Part shown: positions 1 to 8,177 of the stretch, piece after piece
Numbering within the stretch: position 1 is the first letter of the stretch
Layout: every line of letters begins with the position of its first letter
Assembly: GCA_903857865.1 (NCBI GenBank)
Contig: CAIOGO010000020.1
Location: 62,001 to 126,000 of the forward strand
Length of the DNA stretch: 64,000 nucleotides
Source: an uncultured bacterium
Lineage (GTDB): Bacteria; Bipolaricaulota; Bipolaricaulia; UBA7950; UBA9294
Direction of reading: 5' to 3'
Position numbers and translations under genes: made by a program
The notes under the pieces: model-generated
Told to the model about the DNA's origin: nothing
Database searches by the model: none
What the model saw: the letters and a program-made list of their open reading frames with translations, nothing else

Positions 1-1084
1 ACCGATCCTTAGGAAACGCCGTAATGACCTCGCAGCCGGTTTCCGTGACGACGACGTCGTCCTCGATCCGCACGCCCCCGAATCCCGGGATGTAGATCCC
101 CGGCTCGACGGTCGTCACCATTCCGACGGCCAGAGTGTCTTTGCTCAGCGTGCTGAGGCTCGGACGTTCGTGCACCTCGAGTCCAATCCCGTGGCCGAGC
201 CCGTGGCCGAAGCGGTCTCCGTGCCCAGCGTCGGTGATCACCGGGCGCGCCACGGCGTCGACGGCCACTCCGGTGACACCCGCGCGGACGGCGCTGATCG
301 CCTCCATGTTCGCGCGCAGCACGATCTCGTAGATTTCGCGGGCTTGTTTCGTCGCCGACCCCACCGCCACGGTCCGCGTGATGTCCGAGCGGTATCCGTC
401 GACGCACGCCCCGAAGTCGAACAACAGCAGGTCACCGCACCGTAGCGAACGGCGCCCGAGGGCCGGATTGTAGTGATTGAGCGCCGTGTTGTCGGCGCAG
501 GAGACGTTGGTTTCAAACCCGACGCCGTCCGATCCGGCGGTCCTCATCAGCCATTCGAGACGCAGCGCGATGTCGGCCTCGTTCATCCCGACGCGAATCT
601 CAGGCAAGAGGTCGCCGAACGCCGAATCCGCCAACGTGGCCGCTTTGCGCAGACTCTCGATCTCGCCCTCTGTCTTCACCGCCCGCAGATCGTTCGTCGG
701 GTCCGCCACGTCGACAAGCGTGAACTGGCCGAGCTTCCGGAGAGCGTCGAACCAGCTGTACGTCGCGCGGCGCGCGGCGAAGACCACGGTCTCAAGACCG
801 CGAGCGAGGATCTCCGCTGCGGCGTCCTTGGCCATCCAATCTCGGCATTCGTGGACGCGCAATTCGCCCACCTCGCGCTTCGCTTGCTCGGTGTAGCGGG
901 AGTCGGTGAGAAGGATGCCGTCGTCTCCCGAGAGCAGCAGGGTTCCTTCCCCCGTGAACCCCGTGAGATAGCGCAGGGTGGCGCGGTCGGAGTGCTCGTA
1001 GTTGTAGGCAATGAAGGCCTTCCCCGCCAAGCTCTCGATGAGAGCCCTTCGGCGGTTCGCGTAGACTGTCCGGTCGCTCGTCAC
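1..1084 (-). CDS. Xaa-Pro aminopeptidase/prolidase, M24 family (3' end outside window)
   Basis: Reading leftwards from a GTG at 1084, the frame stays open for 361 codons and runs past the left edge, so only the last few residues are missing. It is a pita-bread metallopeptidase that removes residues preceding proline, probably cytoplasmic. The five metal-ligand regions are visible in order: DFGA, SDITRTV, the histidine in GHGLGHGIGLEVHE, EPGIYIPG and RIEDDV. An N-terminal creatinase-like domain precedes them, and the length fits the PepQ group. A good ribosome site (AAGGAAGG) lies just upstream of the GTG. The gene diverges from pheS. The family is clear; the exact substrate is not. Confidence 0.9.
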   Translation of the reverse strand, partial: MTSDRTVYANRRRALIESLAGKAFIAYNYEHSDRATLRYLTGFTGEGTLLLSGDDGILLTDSRYTEQAKREVGELRVHECRDWMAKDAAAEILARGLETVVFAARRATYSWFDALRKLGQFTLVDVADPTNDLRAVKTEGEIESLRKAATLADSAFGDLLPEIRVGMNEADIALRLEWLMRTAGSDGVGFETNVSCADNTALNHYNPALGRRSLRCGDLLLFDFGACVDGYRSDITRTVAVGSATKQAREIYEIVLRANMEAISAVRAGVTGVAVDAVARPVITDAGHGDRFGHGLGHGIGLEVHERPSLSTLSKDTLAVGMVTTVEPGIYIPGFGGVRIEDDVVVTETGCEVITAFPKDR

Positions 1085-1142
1085 GATGACCCCTTCCTTA
1101 AGGATTTCGCGATGTCTCGTGCATCGCTTCGCCGATCCTTTG

Positions 1143-1170
1143 AGACTACACGCGGAAAGCCACTTGTCAA
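1143..1170 (-). promoter_or_regulatory. Promoter of the M24 peptidase gene
   Basis: On the minus strand a perfect -35 TTGACA (1170-1165) is followed after 16 bases by TAGTCT (1148-1143), about 60 bases upstream of the GTG. The -35 overlaps the -35 of the divergent pheS promoter by five bases. Confidence 0.6.
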
Positions 1171-1192
1171 TGAAAAAAGCGACCGCTATACT
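1164..1192 (+). promoter_or_regulatory. pheS promoter, apparently leaderless
   Basis: TTGTCA (1164-1169), 17 bases, then TATACT (1187-1192). The ATG of pheS begins nine bases after the -10 box, so transcription should start within a few bases of the start codon. No Shine-Dalgarno sequence precedes that ATG. Confidence 0.7.
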
Positions 1193-1201
1193 CCCCGCCA
1201 A

Positions 1202-2209
1202 ATGAGCGACCTGACGGATCTCGGGAAGAGAATTGCAGACCTGAACGGGGAGATGGCGCGCGGGCTTGCTGAGGCGAGCGATGTCCAGACGCTGGAGCGC
1301 TTTCGCGTCGAGTATCTGGGGCGCAAGGGACGCATCGCGCAACTCTTCAGGGTGCTCGCGGAGGTTGCGCCCGACGACAAACGGGAAGCCGGCCGTCTGC
1401 TCAACGAGTTGAAGGACGGAGCGACGAGCGCGTTCGAGGAGCGCGCTGCGCGCTTGACGTCGAGCGAACTTCAAGAGCGGCTGTTGCGGGAGAGCGTCGA
1501 CGTGACCTTGCCCGGAGTCTGTCGGCCGTTCGGCCACCTCCACCCTCTGACTCAGGTGCAGCGCGAGATCGAGTCGATCTTCATGCGAATGGGCTTCGAC
1601 GTGGCGACCGGACCGGAGATCGAGACCGAGTACTACAACTTCGAGGCCCTCAACATCCCGGCTGACCACCCGGCGCGCGCCGACTGGGATACGTTCTACA
1701 TCAGCGACACGACGCTCCTCCGCCCCCACACGTCGCCGGTGCAGATCCACGTCATGGAGTCGACTCCGCCTCCCGTGCGGATCATTTGCCCGGGACGCTG
1801 CTATCGCCGGGATGCTCAGGATGCGACGCACTCGCCTGTCTTCCACCAGATCGAACTCCTGTGGGTCGAGGAGGGGTTGTCACTCGCCAACCTCAAATAC
1901 GTCCTCGAGCTGTTCACGCGGGAGTTCTTCGGTGAGGGCTACTTGATGCGGTTCTCGGGCGACTTCTTCCCCTTTACCGAGCCCTCCGTCCAAGTCCACA
2001 TCAAAGCACCCGGCGCAGCCGGATGGATGGAGATCATGGGGGCGGGTATGGTCGATCCCGCAGTCCTCACCGCGGTGGGCTACGACCCGGAGTGTGTGAG
2101 CGGCTTCGCCTTCGGCCTCGGCATCGAACGCATGGCCATGCTGAAGTACGGGATCGACGACATCCGGGCCTTCCTGACGAACGACCTCCGCTTCATTCGC
2201 CAGTTCTAG
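1202..2209 (+). CDS. pheS: Phenylalanyl-tRNA synthetase alpha subunit
   Basis: 335 residues, the usual length for PheS, which forms an alpha2-beta2 enzyme with PheT and charges tRNA-Phe. The N-terminal coiled-coil (about 1-90) and the class II catalytic core are present: motif 2 region RCYRRDAQDATHSPVFHQIE, motif 3 GFAFGLGIERMAML. I chose the ATG at 1202 because the PheS homology starts there and a promoter sits directly in front of it, although the frame is open much further upstream. No pheT follows; the next gene is fabF on the other strand, so the beta subunit must be encoded elsewhere. Confidence 0.97.
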   Translation: MSDLTDLGKRIADLNGEMARGLAEASDVQTLERFRVEYLGRKGRIAQLFRVLAEVAPDDKREAGRLLNELKDGATSAFEERAARLTSSELQERLLRESVDVTLPGVCRPFGHLHPLTQVQREIESIFMRMGFDVATGPEIETEYYNFEALNIPADHPARADWDTFYISDTTLLRPHTSPVQIHVMESTPPPVRIICPGRCYRRDAQDATHSPVFHQIELLWVEEGLSLANLKYVLELFTREFFGEGYLMRFSGDFFPFTEPSVQVHIKAPGAAGWMEIMGAGMVDPAVLTAVGYDPECVSGFAFGLGIERMAMLKYGIDDIRAFLTNDLRFIRQF

Positions 2210-2235
2210 GGGGCGTCAGCCCCAGGCCGCGGCCT
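2210..2235. terminator. Possible bidirectional terminator between pheS and fabF
   Basis: The 39-base convergent gap holds GGGGC-gtca-GCCCC (2210-2223) followed by the palindrome AGGCCGCGGCCT (2224-2235). There is no long T-run, so this is only a structural guess. Confidence 0.4.
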
Positions 2236-2248
2236 GCCGCGTTCCTCT

Positions 2249-3484
2249 TCAGTTCTTCACAAAGGCCAGAACTGCGTTCTGTCCGCCGAATCCGAACGAG
2301 TTGGAGAGCGCGACGCGGATCGGAAGCGCGGTCGGGACCGGCGTGTAGTCGAGATCGCAGTTGGGATCGGGGGTCTCGTAGTTCCTCGTGGCGGGGATGA
2401 ATCCGTTCTCCATGGAGAGGAGCGTCGCGATCGCCTCGACGCCCCCCGCCGCCCCGAGCAGGTGCCCGATTTGGGACTTGGTCGAGCTGATCTTCGTCCG
2501 CGCCGCGGCCGCCCCAAACGCCCGCTTGATGGCCACGGTCTCAATCCGATCGTTCGGCTCGGTCGACGTCCCGTGCGCGTTGATGTAGTCAACGTCCGAC
2601 GGGGAGACGTCGGCCTGCCGGAGCGCAAGCTCGATCGCGCGGCGCGCACCGTCGCCGTCCTCGGCGGGCGACGTGATGTGGAACGCGTCGGAGGTCATGC
2701 CGAACCCGGCAAGCTCGGCGTAGATCCTGGCGCCTCGGGCGACGGCCCGATCGTAGTCCTCCAGCACGACGAACCCCGCGCCTTCGCCCATCACGAACCC
2801 GTCGCGGTCCAGATCAAACGGACGGGACGCGCGCTCCGGCTCGTCGTTGCGCTTGGAGACCGCACCGATGCGCGCGAAGCCGGCGAACGTGATCCGCAGC
2901 AGAACCGCCTCGGCTCCGCCCGCCAGCGCAGCATCCGCGATCCCGGACGATACGAGGTGCGCAGCCAATCCGATGGCGTGAGCGCCGCTCGCACAGGCAG
3001 AGACGATGCCGAAGCTTGCGCCCCGAAAGCCGTGCCGAATCGAGATCTCGCCCGCGAGGGCGTTCGGCATGAGGCTCGTCACGAAGAAGGGGCTGACGCG
3101 CCGCGGCCCACGGTCGAGCATCTCGCGGAAGTTGATCTCGAAGGTTTCCATCCCCCCGATCCCCGTTCCAGAGATCACGGCGATCCGGTCGGGATCGTAG
3201 TCGGCGGCAGCGAAGCGCGCGTCCTCGAGCGCCAAGGACGAGGCGGCGAGCGCGAACTGCGTGGAGCGGTCGATGCGGCGCGCGTGCTTCGCGTCGACGT
3301 AGACCAAGGGATCGAAGTCGCGCACCGGGGCTCCGATCTTCACATCGATGCCGTCGAGGTCAACCAAGTCGTCGACACGACAGACGCCACTGCGGCCCGA
3401 GCGCAGGCCGTCCCAGAACGCGCTCTTCCCAATCCCGATCGGCGTGACCGGCCCGAGCCCGGTGACCGCCACGCGTCTAGTCAT
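2249..3484 (-). CDS. fabF: Beta-ketoacyl-ACP synthase II
   Basis: 411 residues with the full thiolase-fold KAS layout. The catalytic Cys is in SACASG, and the two active-site His are in NAHGTST and GHLLGAAGG. It condenses malonyl-ACP with acyl-ACP in fatty-acid elongation. The start overlaps the end of atpC by eight bases, so it is the last gene of the era-led operon. A second KAS gene lies at 22018-23301. Confidence 0.95.
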   Translation of the reverse strand: MTRRVAVTGLGPVTPIGIGKSAFWDGLRSGRSGVCRVDDLVDLDGIDVKIGAPVRDFDPLVYVDAKHARRIDRSTQFALAASSLALEDARFAAADYDPDRIAVISGTGIGGMETFEINFREMLDRGPRRVSPFFVTSLMPNALAGEISIRHGFRGASFGIVSACASGAHAIGLAAHLVSSGIADAALAGGAEAVLLRITFAGFARIGAVSKRNDEPERASRPFDLDRDGFVMGEGAGFVVLEDYDRAVARGARIYAELAGFGMTSDAFHITSPAEDGDGARRAIELALRQADVSPSDVDYINAHGTSTEPNDRIETVAIKRAFGAAAARTKISSTKSQIGHLLGAAGGVEAIATLLSMENGFIPATRNYETPDPNCDLDYTPVPTALPIRVALSNSFGFGGQNAVLAFVKN

Positions 3485-3848
3485 GGCTTCCCGCCACCTT
3501 CTCGAGCAGCCTCAGACGGGCCCGCGCCGCCTCTCGCTCCGCGTCCGAGCCCACGGCGCCCGTAGCGCGGCGCCGAGCGGCCGCGAGATCGATCTCCTCG
3601 CGCGGCACGATCTCGGAGCCAAGAATGACGATCCGGTCGCCCTCTACCGCCAAGGTTCCCCCGAAACAGGCGAACTGCCTCTCCCCCGATGCCGTCTGGA
3701 TTCGAACCGGACCCGCCGCGAGTTCAGCCAACAGCGGGGCATGATGCGGCAAGACCGCGAACTCCCCTCTCGGACTGCGCGCCGTCACCGAGGTGGTCTC
3801 CCCTTCGAAGAACGTCCGGTCCGGCGAGCGAAGCTGACAATGCAGCAT
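3477..3848 (-). CDS. atpC: F1F0 ATP synthase epsilon subunit-like protein
   Basis: 123 residues from the ATG at 3848, preceded by a G-rich ribosome site. The N-terminal beta-sandwich of F1 epsilon is evident (FFEGETTSVTARSPRGEFAVLPHHAPL), followed by a helical C-terminus rich in Ala and Arg. Epsilon couples gamma rotation to F1 and can inhibit hydrolysis. The odd feature is its setting: no other ATP synthase gene is present, and it lies between deoC and fabF. An in-frame upstream start at 3887 would overlap deoC and adds residues not typical of the family. Confidence 0.85.
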   Translation of the reverse strand: MLHCQLRSPDRTFFEGETTSVTARSPRGEFAVLPHHAPLLAELAAGPVRIQTASGERQFACFGGTLAVEGDRIVILGSEIVPREEIDLAAARRRATGAVGSDAEREAARARLRLLEKVAGSHD

Positions 3849-3861
3849 GGCACCCCCTTCG

Positions 3862-4548
3862 TCACGCAGCGGACGTGGACTCGTCAAGTCCGGACAAGAT
3901 GTCCGCCGTCCGACTCGCCCCGATGCGCGACGCGCCCGCCTGGATCATGGCAATGGCCGTCGCCGTGTCGCGGATCCCGCCGGCAGCTTTCACGCCCACC
4001 TTGGGACCCACGACGCGCCGCAACAGAGCCACATCGGCCGTCGTCGCTCCCGCAGATCCAAATCCCGTCGAGGTCTTGACGTAGTCGGCTCCGGCCTGCA
4101 CCGCCAGCTCTGCGCCCTTCCTCTTCTCATCATCGGTCAAGAAGCAGGTTTCGAGGATGACCTTGACCACCACTGGACGTCCGGCCCGCCGCGCCACGAC
4201 GCAGACCGCAGCCACGTCCGCACGGACCGCCTCGAAGTCGCCCTCCTTCAGAGCCCCGACGGGAATCACCATGTCGATCTCATCGGCCCCACAGGTCACC
4301 GCTTGCTGTGCCTCGAACGCCTTCACTGCGGCCGTCGTCATCCCCTGAGGGAAGCCGACGACGACGCACAGCTTGACAGGGCTCCCGACCAGCCGTTCGC
4401 GGGCAAGGCCGGCATGCCGGAGGTCGACGCACACGGCGGTCACACCCAGCTGTACGGCTTCCGCGCACAATCGCTCGACGCCGTCACACGTCGCCGTCGG
4501 GCCGAGGAGCGTGTGGTCGATGTACGATGCAAGTTCGGATCTCTTCAT
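3862..4548 (-). CDS. deoC: Deoxyribose-phosphate aldolase
   Basis: 228 residues from ATG 4548. It is a class I aldolase that cleaves 2-deoxyribose-5-phosphate to glyceraldehyde-3-phosphate and acetaldehyde. The Schiff-base lysine region (VKTSTGF), the second lysine in VVKVILET and the GVKAAGGIR loop are all present. The gene ends 13 bases before atpC and begins 22 bases after the GNAT gene. The frame extends 73 codons upstream, but that part overlaps the GNAT gene and is not DeoC-like. Confidence 0.95.
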   Translation of the reverse strand: MKRSELASYIDHTLLGPTATCDGVERLCAEAVQLGVTAVCVDLRHAGLARERLVGSPVKLCVVVGFPQGMTTAAVKAFEAQQAVTCGADEIDMVIPVGALKEGDFEAVRADVAAVCVVARRAGRPVVVKVILETCFLTDDEKRKGAELAVQAGADYVKTSTGFGSAGATTADVALLRRVVGPKVGVKAAGGIRDTATAIAMIQAGASRIGASRTADILSGLDESTSAA

Positions 4549-4570
4549 CAAGCCGTCCTCCCCCTTCCGC

Positions 4571-5431
4571 CTAGCCGTGGCCAAGCGCCGCCCCTCGATC
4601 CACTTTCTCGAGGAGTTGAAAGCTTCGCCCTCCCTCGTGGACAAGGCCCACGAGAAGATACCCGGTCCCGAGCAGCTGTTCGAACACCTCGCGAGTCCCG
4701 GCACGCCATCGCCTGGCTTCGGCTGGATTCTCGTCGCGAAGGAGGTCGACATCGACGGGGATCTCAACGAGCACCTTCGCGAAACCCGGCTCGAGCTTGA
4801 CGTCGACGAGAAAACGATGGCCGGAGGAGGTCGCCGTCGTGCGGGTCGCGACAGCCATCTCGTGGAGCCTCACTCGTGCGTGAGACGCGGGTCGGCCCTC
4901 CTCGAGAAGGGCCAGCGTTCGCGGAGAACGCAGCCACCACTCCACATCCACGCGATCGGTGGCCAGGCCGCGATTCGCACTGTCGGATAACTCTCCGAAG
5001 ACGTTGCGCTCGTAGGTCGTTCCAATGGCACCGGCTTTGTTCCAGAGGAGGTGAGACTCTTGGCTGCGGAGCGGATCGACCCACGCGCGGACGACGTCGA
5101 TCCCCTCTTCCTGTGCGAACCGGCGTTCAGCCTCCCGCAGAGAAGAGCCGACTCCCCGGTTCCTCGCCTCGGGCGATACGCCGAAGACGTGCGAGAAGAG
5201 CGCTCCGAACCCCTCCCACGTCGACGAGAGATCCACAATGGCCCCAGCGAGTTCGCGCGTCGCTGTCCCGGACCTGACACCCAGGAGGAGTCCTCCGCTC
5301 TCCGCGACAGCCCGCAACGAGGGGACCGAAAGGACCGACGCGGAGGCACGATCTCCGAACAGGCGACGCTGTAGGCGCTCGCACGCCGCGAGGTCGTCTA
5401 GCGTCCGCAGGCGCTCAACGGCGATAGTCAT
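4571..5431 (-). CDS. GNAT-superfamily acetyltransferase-like protein
   Basis: 286 residues. The N-terminal half has GNAT features: a central segment LFSHVFGVSPEARNRGVGSSLR containing the acetyl-CoA pyrophosphate loop (RNRGVG), followed by a helix and an AWVDPLRSQESHLLWNKAG segment. The C-terminal ~100 residues (from about VDVEWW) look like the extra domain of predicted GNAT proteins of the COG3375 type. The substrate is unknown. It overlaps the preceding sensor gene by 17 bases and belongs to the era operon. Confidence 0.75.
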   Translation of the reverse strand: MTIAVERLRTLDDLAACERLQRRLFGDRASASVLSVPSLRAVAESGGLLLGVRSGTATRELAGAIVDLSSTWEGFGALFSHVFGVSPEARNRGVGSSLREAERRFAQEEGIDVVRAWVDPLRSQESHLLWNKAGAIGTTYERNVFGELSDSANRGLATDRVDVEWWLRSPRTLALLEEGRPASHARVRLHEMAVATRTTATSSGHRFLVDVKLEPGFAKVLVEIPVDVDLLRDENPAEARRWRAGTREVFEQLLGTGYLLVGLVHEGGRSFQLLEKVDRGAALGHG

Positions 5432-8174
5432 CGGGTTGCTCGACGTGACGGCCTCGCTTGTCCGCGTATAGACGCCGGTCGGCCTCTTCGAGGATCGCTT
5501 CCAGAGAGCGTTTTTCTCGCGGCTGGCGGGTGTAGATCCCGATGCTCAGGCCGAGGGGGATCTCGCCGACGCCCGTCCGGCGAGGCAGATGCGTCATCTG
5601 CTCTCGTAGCCGAGAGGCAACGAGCGCGGCTTCGCTCTCCCCGGTTTCCGGCATGAAAATGAGGAACTCGTCGCCGCCGTAACGGATGACCCCATCAGAT
5701 GCACGAACCTGGTCGAGGAGGACGCGCGACATCTCCTGGAGAACCTCGTCGCCCTTGAGGTGGCCGAAGCGGTTGTTCACGGCGCGGAAGTTGTCGACAT
5801 CGATCATCATGACAGTGAACGGACGCGCGTAGCGATCGCTTCTCGAAAGCTCGGGAGCAATGATCGAGTTGAAGTAGTGGCGATTGAACAGGCCGGTCAG
5901 CGGATCGCGGACCGCCTGTTCGCGCAGCGACTGCTGCGACGAGAGGTTGGCGAGCGCCGTGGCGAGATGGTTCGCAATCACCTCGAGGAGGACCCGATCC
6001 TCGTCGTCAAAGAAGCTCGGCTGAGGGCTCTCGATGTTGAGCACGCCGACAAGCTGGGCGGCGAACAGCAAGGGTACAGCGATCTCGGAACGCGTGCCCG
6101 GGAGGGCCTCGAAGTAGCGCGGATCCGAGCTGACGTCGTTGACCAGGGCGAATCGTCGGTTGCGTGCGACCCACGAGACGATGCCCTTTTCAGCCGGAAG
6201 CGTCCAGCCTGTCCCTACACCACGCTCGGGGTACGGGCCGCGCAAGCCGGCGACCGAGAGTCGACCGTCCTTCCCGTGCAGAAAGACGGACGCGAGAGGG
6301 TAGTTGAACGGCTCAGCGAGGAAATCGAGCGCGCTCGCGACAATCTGATCGACGCTCGTTGCCTCAGAGACCCGCTGCCCCAGAGCGTAGATGCGCGAGA
6401 ACGCCTCACGCCGTTCGAGCGCCGACAGGGCGATCGAGAGCTGGCTCGCAACGGAGGAGAGAACCGCGAGATCCTGCTCGCCGAACGCGGCGAGGCGCTC
6501 GGACTCGACGTCAAGGACTCCGCGGACCCCCTTACGACCGCGGATGGGGATTGCGGCCACGGATCGAATGGACGCGCGGGACCCGCGGTAGCGCGGGTCC
6601 GACGAGACGTCGTCGACCACGACGGGCTCAAGGTAGCGGACGACCCATCGCGTCAGCCCTTCACCCTCCACCGGCCCTCGCGAGCCCCGCGCTGGCATCT
6701 CATCGCGGTGGAACGCCTTGCTGGCCGTGGCGCCCCCCAGGACAAGCGAGTCGCCCTCTCGCAGCCAGACGGCGGAGTAGTCGTAGCCCATGTCGTCGCA
6801 GACCCGGAGGGTAGCGGCATCGCACAGTTCCGTTGCCAACCGGATGTGTGCGATCTGGTCGCCAAAACGCGACAGGCCGTGGAGTCGCTCGTTCTGGACA
6901 CGCAACTGGTTCAGCTTGTACACCCGCTCGACGGCGAGGGCCGCGAAGCTCGCCAGGTGCGCAATCGGCTCGATCGACGCCAACGTGGGCGCGTTCTGGT
7001 CTATCGGATCGTCGACCGAGATGCAGCCGACGATGCCCGCCGTCCCGCGCAGAGGGATGAAGAGGAAGTCATCGACGTGCCATCCTTCCATCGACACCGT
7101 CCCGATGATCCCCAAGTTCTGCTCCCATGGGACTCGGTCGTGAGGTATGTAGTAGGCGGGACCCAGCCGGAACTCGTCCGAGAACGCCTTGCGCCGGTTG
7201 GCCGGCGAGAAGTGGCCTTGCTCGAGGAGCGTCCGCCGATCCTCTGGCGACAGCCCCGAGCAGAGCGTCTTGGCGACCTCGCCATCGATCGGAGAGGGAG
7301 CCAAGAGGTCGTAGAGGCTGAGTACGGCTCTACGGAAGCCGCTGTACTCCGTGATCGTGTCGAGCACGAGTTGGAGGATCCGATCGACATCTTGCTCGCC
7401 GAGAATGACCTCGCCGAGCTCGAGAACTACGCGGTGGAGACGGGCGAGCCGCACCTCCGTGGTCACATCCCGCGCTGTCCCCTCGACGCGTACGCCGCAG
7501 CTCGTTTCCATACGCTTCGAGACGATCTCCACGGCGCGCTCTTCTCCGTCCCTAGCGATGAAGTGGTACGCGCTGGCCTCGCTCGCCGTAGCGCCCTGGA
7601 ACCTCTCGGAGAGCGCCTCGAGGAGCCTCCGCGCGTCCTGCGGAGCCACGAGATCCTTGACGCTCATCCCGAGGAGTTCGTCCGCCGAGTACTTCAACGC
7701 ACTGACCACGTACTCATTGGCGTATGTGAGCCTCTCGCCCTCGACCTCGAACACGCCGATGGGAGCTTGGTCCATCAGCTGCCGAAACCGCTCGTAGTCC
7801 GCATTCCGGGTCCGGCGCTCGCAGGCGCACTGAACCGCAGCGCGCACCGACGACAGCAACGCAGCTTCGCCGACAGGGAACGGGATCCAGCTTGCGGCTC
7901 CGCACCCGTAGGGGGAAACCGCATCGGTCGCGGGGTCCGCCCCATCGATCAGCCCAAGCACATCCGCTGCGCCTGACGACAAGCCGACGACATCCCCGAG
8001 AGAGTCCATGGCGCTCACGAGGCAGATGACAAGGTCGAACGTCCCAGCACCCTCTCGCCGCCCGCCCTCCGATGTCTCGACCCTGTACCCAGCTCTCGCC
8101 AGACTCCGGGCAAGATCGTTCACTCGTTCGGCATCCCGCCCGACAAGAAGCAGAGATCCTGTACATGCCGTCAT
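5415..8174 (-). CDS. Multidomain sensor diguanylate cyclase (degenerate receiver, PAS, three GAF, GGDEF)
   Basis: 919 residues. Approximate order: receiver-like region 1-120 without an obvious phospho-acceptor site; PAS 130-240; GAF modules about 245-420, 435-590 and 598-750; GGDEF 765-910. The signature GGDEF is intact near residue 831. An RxxD inhibitory site (RASD) lies exactly five residues before it, so the enzyme should make cyclic di-GMP and be inhibited by its product. No membrane segment is visible, so the signal is probably intracellular. Translation is likely coupled to era (three-base gap). Confidence 0.92.
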   Translation of the reverse strand: MTACTGSLLLVGRDAERVNDLARSLARAGYRVETSEGGRREGAGTFDLVICLVSAMDSLGDVVGLSSGAADVLGLIDGADPATDAVSPYGCGAASWIPFPVGEAALLSSVRAAVQCACERRTRNADYERFRQLMDQAPIGVFEVEGERLTYANEYVVSALKYSADELLGMSVKDLVAPQDARRLLEALSERFQGATASEASAYHFIARDGEERAVEIVSKRMETSCGVRVEGTARDVTTEVRLARLHRVVLELGEVILGEQDVDRILQLVLDTITEYSGFRRAVLSLYDLLAPSPIDGEVAKTLCSGLSPEDRRTLLEQGHFSPANRRKAFSDEFRLGPAYYIPHDRVPWEQNLGIIGTVSMEGWHVDDFLFIPLRGTAGIVGCISVDDPIDQNAPTLASIEPIAHLASFAALAVERVYKLNQLRVQNERLHGLSRFGDQIAHIRLATELCDAATLRVCDDMGYDYSAVWLREGDSLVLGGATASKAFHRDEMPARGSRGPVEGEGLTRWVVRYLEPVVVDDVSSDPRYRGSRASIRSVAAIPIRGRKGVRGVLDVESERLAAFGEQDLAVLSSVASQLSIALSALERREAFSRIYALGQRVSEATSVDQIVASALDFLAEPFNYPLASVFLHGKDGRLSVAGLRGPYPERGVGTGWTLPAEKGIVSWVARNRRFALVNDVSSDPRYFEALPGTRSEIAVPLLFAAQLVGVLNIESPQPSFFDDEDRVLLEVIANHLATALANLSSQQSLREQAVRDPLTGLFNRHYFNSIIAPELSRSDRYARPFTVMMIDVDNFRAVNNRFGHLKGDEVLQEMSRVLLDQVRASDGVIRYGGDEFLIFMPETGESEAALVASRLREQMTHLPRRTGVGEIPLGLSIGIYTRQPREKRSLEAILEEADRRLYADKRGRHVEQPDDYRR

Positions 8175-8177
8175 CGT

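Noticed and set aside
473-1201. A 243-codon N-terminal extension of pheS
   Set aside because: It lies opposite the M24 peptidase and upstream of a strong promoter; PheS similarity begins at the ATG at 1202.
5760-7976. A 738-codon plus-strand frame opposite the sensor cyclase
   Set aside because: It is the antisense of clear PAS/GAF/GGDEF coding sequence, with no ribosome site or recognisable protein. Similar long antisense frames opposite fabF, the SARP-type regulator and the M28 gene are also GC artefacts.
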